In this document: one piece after another, positions 57,716-64,000 of the stretch
Layout of the letters: every line of letters starts with the position of its first letter
Numbering within the stretch: the first letter of the stretch is position 1
Source: Methylococcaceae bacterium
GTDB taxonomy: Bacteria; Pseudomonadota; Gammaproteobacteria; Methylococcales; Methylomonadaceae
Length of the DNA stretch: 64,000 bases
NCBI GenBank assembly: GCA_030693065.1
Contig: JAUYBL010000007.1
Coordinates: forward strand, 250,771-314,770
Direction of reading: 5' to 3'
Made by a program: the position numbers and the translations under genes
Notes under the pieces: generated by a model
Databases searched by the model: none
What the model saw: only the letters and a program-made list of their open reading frames with translations
Told to the model about the DNA's origin: nothing

Positions 57716-58507
57716 ATGCTTATCAAAGACAACGAAATTGCCGACATCAATACGCCTACGGGTGATATGCGCCTGCATATTTTTCGCCCAGCGGCGCCAG
57801 GAAAATATCCAGCGATTCTGATGTATTCAGAAATATTTCAAGTAACCGCCCCTATTCGCCGTACTGCAGCAATGCTTGCCGGCCATGGCTTTATTGTCGC
57901 CTGCCCGGAAATTTATCACGAGCTTGAGCCTGCGGGTACTGTGCTCGCTTATGATGAAGAAGGCACTACTCGGGGTAATGCGCACAAGATCACTAAAGAA
58001 CTTTCTTCCTATGATACCGACGCACGCGCAGCGCTGGATTATTTGAAATCACGTGAAGATTGCACTGGCCGCCTTGGCGTAATGGGTATTTGTATTGGCG
58101 GACATCTTGCGTTCCGCGCCGCGATGAACCCAGACGTATTAGCAACAACCTGTTTCTATGCCACAGACATTCATAAAAAAGGTCTGGGTCTGGGCACTAA
58201 TGACAACTCGTTGGATCGCGCGGGCGAAATCAAAGGTGAATTACTGCATATCTGGGGACGCCAAGATCCACACGTTCCATTGGAAGGTCGTAATTTATTA
58301 AAGGCACGTCTTGAAGAAGTTGGCACTCGTTTCACATGGCATGAGTTTAATGGTCAACATGCTTTTATGCGTGATGAAGGCCCTCGCTATGATCCAGCTT
58401 TAGCGTTACAAAGCTGGGGTTTGTTGCTGGAGTTATTTCATCGCCGCTTGGGATGGGGTGATCTTGATGTCGTATCAGATGGCGCGCCTGCTGAAAGTCG
58501 ACATTAA
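57716..58507 (+). CDS. Dienelactone hydrolase family protein
   Basis: This 263-residue alpha/beta hydrolase has the Cys-type nucleophile elbow MGICIGGHLAF. PAILMYSEIFQVTAPIRR, WGRQDPHVPLEGR and a terminal His motif (HEFNGQHAFMRDEGPRY) complete the Cys-Asp-His set. Its natural substrate is unknown. It follows pgl with AAAGGA upstream and ends at a strong terminator. Confidence 0.9.
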   Translation: MLIKDNEIADINTPTGDMRLHIFRPAAPGKYPAILMYSEIFQVTAPIRRTAAMLAGHGFIVACPEIYHELEPAGTVLAYDEEGTTRGNAHKITKELSSYDTDARAALDYLKSREDCTGRLGVMGICIGGHLAFRAAMNPDVLATTCFYATDIHKKGLGLGTNDNSLDRAGEIKGELLHIWGRQDPHVPLEGRNLLKARLEEVGTRFTWHEFNGQHAFMRDEGPRYDPALALQSWGLLLELFHRRLGWGDLDVVSDGAPAESRH

Positions 58508-58539
58508 ACACGTCGTTTACATCGATAAGTTTTAAAGCA

Positions 58540-58573
58540 AAGGCCGTACATTAATTTGTACGGCCTTTTTTTT
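58540..58573 (+). terminator. Intrinsic terminator after dienelactone hydrolase
   Basis: GGCCGTACA, loop TTAATT and TGTACGGCC make a perfect 9-bp stem, followed by eight T. Confidence 0.92.
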
Positions 58574-58769
58574 GCGGCAATTATTTATATAGCGCAGGAA
58601 TAATAAGTGAACGACAAGTTAATAAAATAAGTTTGTTCTTCTAACACTAAATTATCGATGGTTATGGAAAATTGGGGCAATATCTAATTGTTCTATTCAA
58701 AGTGTTATTTGTCAGATCAAAAATGTGAACTACTTTTGATTTACACATAACTGACAAGATGGATTGATT

Positions 58770-60227
58770 ATGCCTGATTCCCGCATGAATCTTCTGGCAA
58801 AGAGTTTAAATTTTAGTGTAATTCTTTTTGCGATACAGATACCGGCTGCAAGTGCGGCAAATGTTTCTGATGAACATATTCGCCAGATTGTCGAAGGACT
58901 GTTGAAAGAAAAAGACCAAAAAATACAGCAGCTCGAAGCCCGAATCCAGCAGCTAGAACACTCGCCACAGGCAGTCGCAGTTTCTCCACTTCAAGCAAAC
59001 ACCAACATAGTTTCAACCGTTAAAGTTTCAGAAAAAGCGCCAGTTGCAACCTGCAAAGTCGCTGAAACCGCTGCTGAACCGGCAATTTCCAGTAAGTTAG
59101 GCGCGATAACTGACGAAATCGAAGAGCTGAGAGAAGCCGCTAAAGAAAAAGGCTTGGATATCAGCGGCTTTTTTGACTTAAACGCAAAAACTGATAATTC
59201 TACCGATCAGACATTTAGCTTGGGTTCTGTTGAACTTGACTTGTCGTTTGATTACTTTGAACACCTTGCGGCAAGTTCGGCGATTGTTTTGTGTGGGAAT
59301 TCTTCCGGTATTGATGCCACGCATTTTTCATATGCACCTGCAGCGGTGTCATGTGGTAATAGTGGACCTGGTGGTATTGGCGCAGGATCCGCAGGTATTG
59401 GGGTGGCGTTTGTCGATTATCATTTGATGGATCATTCCATTCCGCCAAGAGGAAGAATTTTTAACCATCAAGGTTTACATTTCCAGGCCGGGCGTTTTGA
59501 CTTGCCTTTTTCAACGGATTATCAAAATTTTGCTAATAAGGATAGGGTAACCGTCACAGCCCCTATCACCACATCGAGAATGCAATTTGGCGGTTATAAC
59601 GGCGATGGCGTGCGTTCATACGGTTCGTGGAACATGTTCAACTATTCGGTGTTTTGGACGGATGCCATGTATGCCAAAGACGGAACGTCTGTGGGTGGGC
59701 GTTTAGGGTTGTCGCTTGGGAAAAACATGTATCGTACTCACAAAAATACTGACGATGGTATTGAGTTTGGCATGTCGCATTTGAGTGATCTTGATAAAAA
59801 CAGAAATGTCAGGAATTCGGTGTATGGGGCGGATTTAAGCCTAGGTTACAGCTTCTTAAAGTTACAAAACGAAGTGATGTGGCGTAATGCGCATGATAAC
59901 TTTATCGCCGATGACATCAACTACGGGAAGCCCAACGAACTTGGCTATCACACCACCTTGCTGGCCGATCTTGAAAATTTTATAGGTTATCCAGTAACGA
60001 CCTTTGCCCGCTATGGCAGATGGCAGCCGCATAACAGAAAGACTGAAGATTATGATGGGGCATTAGTCGCTATTAATAATGTATCGGCGTTAACTTTTGG
60101 CCTAAATTACAAGTTCAATGAATATTTCAAACTTAAGTTTGAATATACCGATTCATTAGGTACGCAAACACAAGAGCGTTACTTTGATAAAAACCTAGGG
60201 ATAGCTCAATTGGTTGTGGCTTTTTAA
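58770..60227 (+). CDS. Outer-membrane beta-barrel (porin-like) protein with coiled-coil N-terminus
   Basis: This 485-residue exported protein has a signal peptide (ILFAIQIPAASA) and a coiled coil (LKEKDQKIQQLEARIQQLEHSP). A long region of alternating beta strands, rich in Gly, Tyr and Phe, ends in VVAF. The terminal Phe is the outer-membrane barrel signal. It has GFFDLNAKT..SLGSVELDLSFDYFEHL at the first strands. The family is not named with certainty. The ATG at 58770 has GGA six bases before it. It is the first gene of the unit with the cytochrome, HAMP protein and chemoreceptor. Confidence 0.78.
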   Translation: MPDSRMNLLAKSLNFSVILFAIQIPAASAANVSDEHIRQIVEGLLKEKDQKIQQLEARIQQLEHSPQAVAVSPLQANTNIVSTVKVSEKAPVATCKVAETAAEPAISSKLGAITDEIEELREAAKEKGLDISGFFDLNAKTDNSTDQTFSLGSVELDLSFDYFEHLAASSAIVLCGNSSGIDATHFSYAPAAVSCGNSGPGGIGAGSAGIGVAFVDYHLMDHSIPPRGRIFNHQGLHFQAGRFDLPFSTDYQNFANKDRVTVTAPITTSRMQFGGYNGDGVRSYGSWNMFNYSVFWTDAMYAKDGTSVGGRLGLSLGKNMYRTHKNTDDGIEFGMSHLSDLDKNRNVRNSVYGADLSLGYSFLKLQNEVMWRNAHDNFIADDINYGKPNELGYHTTLLADLENFIGYPVTTFARYGRWQPHNRKTEDYDGALVAINNVSALTFGLNYKFNEYFKLKFEYTDSLGTQTQERYFDKNLGIAQLVVAF

Positions 60228-60228
60228 T

Positions 60229-60741
60229 ATGAATAAGAAGGCATTTAAATTTCTGCTGAAATTCGTCCTGGGCTTATTGCTGCAATTTACGTTCAGCGTG
60301 CAAGCTGCAGATAATCCACATACGCTTTCTTCAACCAGCAAATCCGCGGACTGTATTAGCTGTCATGTTGCTAAGCCGGAGCATGATTTGGCTAAGCCGT
60401 TAGAGACAAAGAATAAGCAAGCTGATATGGCTGACTTCAATAATGACGGTATGGCAATGTGTGCTGGTTGTCATAACGCTGAGGATGGTCATAAAACAGG
60501 CTTAAAGCTTGATTTTGAAATTCCAGCTGATATGCCTCTGGGTAAGAAGAACACGCTATCTTGTTTAACTTGTCATTACACGCATGGCAGTCTGGTTAGT
60601 GAGCGACCGCAAGCCAGTTTCAGTTTTATGGATCGACTGGTCGATGCTGATCGACTACACAAAAGTTTTTTGCTGCGCCGTAATAATGTCGACGGCGAGC
60701 TTTGCTTAATTTGTCACAATTCAAATCAAGGGTCTAAATAA
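60229..60741 (+). CDS. Periplasmic tetraheme c-type cytochrome
   Basis: This 170-residue protein has a signal peptide (LGLLLQFTFSVQA) and four heme-binding sites: CISCH at 42-46, CAGCH at 78-82, CLTCH at 112-116 and CLICH at 159-163. Extra His residues can act as distal ligands. It resembles the doubled-CxxCH type small cytochromes. The start at 60229 follows the barrel stop codon directly, and the next gene overlaps its stop (TAATG). It probably moves electrons in the periplasm. Confidence 0.92.
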   Translation: MNKKAFKFLLKFVLGLLLQFTFSVQAADNPHTLSSTSKSADCISCHVAKPEHDLAKPLETKNKQADMADFNNDGMAMCAGCHNAEDGHKTGLKLDFEIPADMPLGKKNTLSCLTCHYTHGSLVSERPQASFSFMDRLVDADRLHKSFLLRRNNVDGELCLICHNSNQGSK

Positions 60742-61301
60742 TGTCCAATGTTCCTATTAAGCGTCGTAATGTTTTCATAAACAAAGCCTTCCAGGCACGC
60801 ATTATTGTCGGAGTTTTTCTGTTGATTTTGTTATCTGGTCTATGTTCCGCAGCGTTAATTTTTTGGATAACCGGTAGCGATTTACAAGCCCAGTCGCAAA
60901 CTGCTCATGCCAATATCATCAATGCCTGGGATCGATTGGGACTATCTATTTTTATTGGTAACGTGGTGGCGATTTTCATCGCCGGCACTCTTTCTGTATT
61001 TGTTGCTTTATATGCATCACACAAAATTGCCGGCCCGTTATATCGATTTGAAAAGCTTTGTGAGCAAGTGGGTGATGGTGATCTTGATGTGCTGGTCTCG
61101 TTGCGGGAAAAAGATCAACTTCAAGAGTTGGGCGCGGCATTTGCTAGCATGGTAGACAAGTTACGTACTCGTAAAAATGAACAGCAGGCAGTGATTATAA
61201 AAATCGATGTTCAGCTTGAGCAACTCAAGCGAGATCAAAATATAACTGGACATCAACTCAGTGAATTAAATGAATTAACTAGATTAACTAAGCAACTTTA
61301 A
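60741..61301 (+). CDS. Two-helix membrane protein with HAMP domain
   Basis: This 186-residue protein has membrane helices at about 18-42 and 71-93 and a HAMP domain right after the second (HKIAGPLYRFEKLCEQVGDGDLDV). A C-terminal coiled coil follows. It has no kinase or receptor output domain, so it may form a helper or adaptor of the chemoreceptor that follows. It overlaps the cytochrome stop codon. Confidence 0.84.
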   Translation: MSNVPIKRRNVFINKAFQARIIVGVFLLILLSGLCSAALIFWITGSDLQAQSQTAHANIINAWDRLGLSIFIGNVVAIFIAGTLSVFVALYASHKIAGPLYRFEKLCEQVGDGDLDVLVSLREKDQLQELGAAFASMVDKLRTRKNEQQAVIIKIDVQLEQLKRDQNITGHQLSELNELTRLTKQL

Positions 61302-61354
61302 TAATGAATTGGCATTTTTGAAGTGAATGTATCTAAGCAAACTAAGGTTGTTTT

Positions 61355-63679
61355 ATGAAAGGTTTTATAAGTTTTAAAGCACGATTGTTGTTAGGGTTTG
61401 GAGCCATCATCTTATTGATGCTGATATTGTTGGGATTGGCCGTCCAACAATTTGCAAGTGCTCGTATGGGAATGACTAAATTAAGGGATGTTGTATCGCC
61501 GCAAGCATGGGCGGCTGAAAAAATGGCCGTCGATATCATCCAAGTCCAACAGTTTTTAACTGATGTGTCTGCGACTCATAATGATGGCGGGTACCAAGAA
61601 GCTGAGGAGTTTGCGGTTGATTTCAAGAGAACGATATCGCAATTTCGTGAAAATAAATTATCCAGTGCGCAGTTAGAAGAATTAAGTGCAATTGAACAAG
61701 CTTTTGAGGCGTTTTATAGCACTGGCAAGCGTATGGCGGCCGCCTATATCAGTGGTGGCACTCTGGCCGGAAATATCCTCATGGAGGAGTTCGATCAGAC
61801 GTCGATAGCCCTTGCTGAAAGAATGACAAAGTTTAGGGATACGGCTGTGGAGCAGGAGCAAAGCATCACCAGTACGCTTGCAAAGTCGGCAGATGATGCA
61901 GCTAATTATATGATGGTGTTGGCGGTGTTTGGTTTGTTAGTAAGTGTCTTTATTGCATTGTATTTGACTCAACTGCTGGCAAAGCAATTAGGTATAGATC
62001 CGTTTTTCGCCAAAGGTATGGCTTTAGAAATAGCTAAAGGCAACTTAGGCAGAACGATTGAGCTTGATGCGGGGGATAAAAGCAGTTTGTTATATGCAAT
62101 GAAGCAAATGCAGCAAGAAATTGTTGAGCGGATGGCAACGGCAAACAAATTAATTGATAAAGTGACTCGCGTTAAAATTGCGCTGGATAATGTTAATACC
62201 GGTGTGATGATTGCTGATAACGATCGCACGATTATTTATGCCAATAAAGCGGTGGTCAGGTTACTGAAAAAAATTGAATCTGATATTAAGCAGCAGCTTC
62301 CAAATTTTTCGGTAGAGAAATTGGTAGGTAGCAACATAGATTTATTTCATAAGAACCCCTCACATCAAGCAAATATTCTTTCTGCTACTACCGAATCTTT
62401 TAAATCTAATCTCAATTTGCATGGGCACCATTTGATAATTACGGCTAGCCCGGTAATTGACGAGCAAAACCGTCGGTTGGGGACGGCGGCAGAGTGGGTG
62501 GATCGGACTGAGGAAATTCGAGTCGAAACCGAAGTGGCGGATGCTATTCGAGCGGCTGTTAACGGTGACTTTAAATATCGCATCGACGCAGGTGAGTTAG
62601 GTGGCTTCTATGATCAGGCTGGGACAGGCATCAATCAATTGATGCAAATTTGTCATGACGGGCTTGAAGATGTTGTACGTGTATTAAGTGCCATTGCCCA
62701 GGGTGATTTAACAGAAACCATCACTAATGAATATTCAGGAACATTTGGCCAGCTTAAGGATAATGCCAATACCACTGCAGCTAAGTTAAAAGAAATCATC
62801 GGCCAAATTAAGGATGCATCCGATAATATTAATACCGGCGCAAAAGAGATTGCGTCTGGGAATAACGATTTGTCGCATCGTACTGAAGAGCAGGCGGCCA
62901 GTTTGGAGCAAACAGCAGCCAGTATGCACGAGCTAACTGCTACGGTGCAGCATAATGCTGAAAATGCTAAGCGAGCTAATGATCTTGCGATTAGCGCTGC
63001 CAAAATAGCTGGCAAAGGTGGAGATGTGGTTCAGCAGGTTGTCGTTACTATGGAAGAGATTAACGGCTCCTCACGCAAGATTGTTGATATTATTTCAGTG
63101 ATTGACGGAATAGCTTTCCAGACTAATATATTGGCACTCAATGCAGCGGTGGAAGCGGCTCGGGCTGGTGATCAGGGAAGAGGGTTTGCGGTTGTAGCGG
63201 CAGAAGTGCGTAACTTAGCGCAACGCGCAGCGGCAGCAGCTGGCGAAATTAAAAGCCTAATTGGGGATTCTGTAGACAAAGTGGAAGAGGGGACCAAGTT
63301 GGTTGGTCATGCAGGAAAAACTATGGCCGAGATTGTTGACTCAATTAGGGGGGTAACAGCAATGATGGCCAGCATAACCAAAGCATCCGAAGAGCAAGGA
63401 ACGGGCATCGCACAAGTCAATCAAGCCATAGGTCAAATGGATGATGTCACGCAACAAAACGCCGCACTAGTAGAACAGGCGGCTGCGGCCGCGGAATCAC
63501 TTGAGGAACAGGCTCAAAGTTTAGCAATAATGGTTGGTTCATTTAAGGTGGATGGCAATATAAGTGAGGCTCGCCGCTCATCAAGAACAGCAGCGCAAGA
63601 AAAAGAAAGCATAACAACAGTCAATGGTGTTGACAGGGATGGGCCCTCAGCAGCTATAGAAGAGTGGGAAGAGTTTTAA
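61355..63679 (+). CDS. Methyl-accepting chemotaxis protein with internal PAS
   Basis: This 774-residue chemoreceptor has a membrane helix at about 11-31, a helical periplasmic domain and a second helix at about 190-208. HAMP, a PAS-like domain ([26 protein letters not shown]) and further HAMP-like segments follow, then the standard signalling tip ([27 protein letters not shown]). It ends in EWEEF, a CheR/CheB-type tether. It lacks the CZB domain of the receptor at 39.7 kb, while the signalling domains of the two are very similar. With the upstream cytochrome it may sense redox state or energy. Confidence 0.92.
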   Translation: MKGFISFKARLLLGFGAIILLMLILLGLAVQQFASARMGMTKLRDVVSPQAWAAEKMAVDIIQVQQFLTDVSATHNDGGYQEAEEFAVDFKRTISQFRENKLSSAQLEELSAIEQAFEAFYSTGKRMAAAYISGGTLAGNILMEEFDQTSIALAERMTKFRDTAVEQEQSITSTLAKSADDAANYMMVLAVFGLLVSVFIALYLTQLLAKQLGIDPFFAKGMALEIAKGNLGRTIELDAGDKSSLLYAMKQMQQEIVERMATANKLIDKVTRVKIALDNVNTGVMIADNDRTIIYANKAVVRLLKKIESDIKQQLPNFSVEKLVGSNIDLFHKNPSHQANILSATTESFKSNLNLHGHHLIITASPVIDEQNRRLGTAAEWVDRTEEIRVETEVADAIRAAVNGDFKYRIDAGELGGFYDQAGTGINQLMQICHDGLEDVVRVLSAIAQGDLTETITNEYSGTFGQLKDNANTTAAKLKEIIGQIKDASDNINTGAKEIASGNNDLSHRTEEQAASLEQTAASMHELTATVQHNAENAKRANDLAISAAKIAGKGGDVVQQVVVTMEEINGSSRKIVDIISVIDGIAFQTNILALNAAVEAARAGDQGRGFAVVAAEVRNLAQRAAAAAGEIKSLIGDSVDKVEEGTKLVGHAGKTMAEIVDSIRGVTAMMASITKASEEQGTGIAQVNQAIGQMDDVTQQNAALVEQAAAAAESLEEQAQSLAIMVGSFKVDGNISEARRSSRTAAQEKESITTVNGVDRDGPSAAIEEWEEF

Positions 63680-64000
63680 TTAACGCTTAAAACGCGAAGC
63701 TAGGGCTTGACAGTTAGTATCAGGTAGCTATAATAGTCGGCTCTTCAGGGGAAACAAGTTTTGGAGAGTCGCTAGGAAGCTAGGTAGTTGAAATGGTTTT
63801 TAGGTTGAAAATAAATATTGACACGCTGAATTGGATCTGTATAATAGTCCAGCTCAACCAGACGAAAGTCTAAGCTCTTTAAAAGTCTGATCAAAATAAT
63901 TTGTGTGGGTGCTTGTGCTGATGCCTCTATCTTGCGATAGAACATCAACATAAGACAACACGTTAATTCAAGAAGCAATTTTTGTACGTTGTGTTTTTTT
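63680..64000 (+). promoter_or_regulatory. rRNA operon promoters and leader at right edge
   Basis: Two perfect sigma-70 promoters lie in tandem: TTGACA (63707-63712), 16 bases, TATAAT (63729-63734); and TTGACA (63818-63823), 16 bases, TATAAT (63840-63845). A boxA-like GCTCTTTAAAA at 63874-63884 follows, then a TTTGTGTGGGTG stretch typical of the leader before 16S rRNA. No 16S sequence is inside the window, so an rRNA operon probably starts just beyond 64000. Confidence 0.82.

Overview
The window looks like part of the chromosome of a motile, aerobic gammaproteobacterium. The rpmH-rnpA-yidD-yidC-mnmE order, a complete flg cluster, polar-type sigma-54 and sigma-28 flagellar promoters, and the style of the proteins all fit this group. 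The gnd-zwf-pgl hexose-phosphate oxidation cluster and the overall protein character would suit a methanotroph of the Methylococcales. That narrower placement is inference; no methane or methanol oxidation gene is present here.

Layout. 1-3.8 kb: rpmH, rnpA (no conventional start codon upstream of its conserved N-terminus), yidD, yidC, mnmE. 3.9-11.2 kb: an unusual type I restriction-modification island, hsdM - hepT - [MNT nucleotidyltransferase fused to hsdS] - fic - hsdR. It carries operator-like palindromes, and hsdR has absorbed two palindromic repeat elements in frame. 11.3-13 kb: gmk behind a promoter-terminator leader, then a DUF3530 hydrolase. 13-25.6 kb: flgBCDEFGHIJKL on the minus strand, divergent from flgA, followed by flgM, flgN and a PilZ protein. 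25.7-28.8 kb: tRNA-Arg(CCT), an RhlE-type helicase, a CPxCG protein, a short-chain dehydrogenase and a DUF4124 protein. 28.8-29.15 kb: a gene-free gap with a DnaA-box cluster. 29.1-34.4 kb: a MoxR/DUF58/DUF4381/BatA/BatB-TPR operon. 34.5-42.3 kb: a very large MASE1-CHASE-PAS-GGDEF-EAL protein and a chemoreceptor with a CZB zinc domain. 42.6-47.4 kb: yicC, a Ser/Thr kinase, rph, rdgB, a phosphotransferase and a MOSC protein. 47.5-52.3 kb: an AT-rich membrane glycosylation cluster (HAD-UbiA, ArnE-like, ArnT-like, polytopic protein). 52.5-58.5 kb: SOUL lipoprotein, SRPBCC protein, gnd, zwf, pgl and a dienelactone hydrolase. 58.8-63.7 kb: outer-membrane barrel, tetraheme cytochrome c, HAMP protein and chemoreceptor. 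The last 320 bp hold two consensus sigma-70 promoters and a boxA-like leader, so an rRNA operon probably begins just past the right edge.

The strongest unusual signals lie in the restriction island. The specificity subunit carries a complete-looking nucleotidyltransferase (antitoxin-type) domain, next to a HEPN partner that keeps the RX4HXY toxin motif. A self-inhibited-type Fic enzyme with its own winged-helix domain sits behind a dense palindrome array. A modular repeat occurs at three places, always inside another palindromic repeat, and one copy is translated within HsdR.
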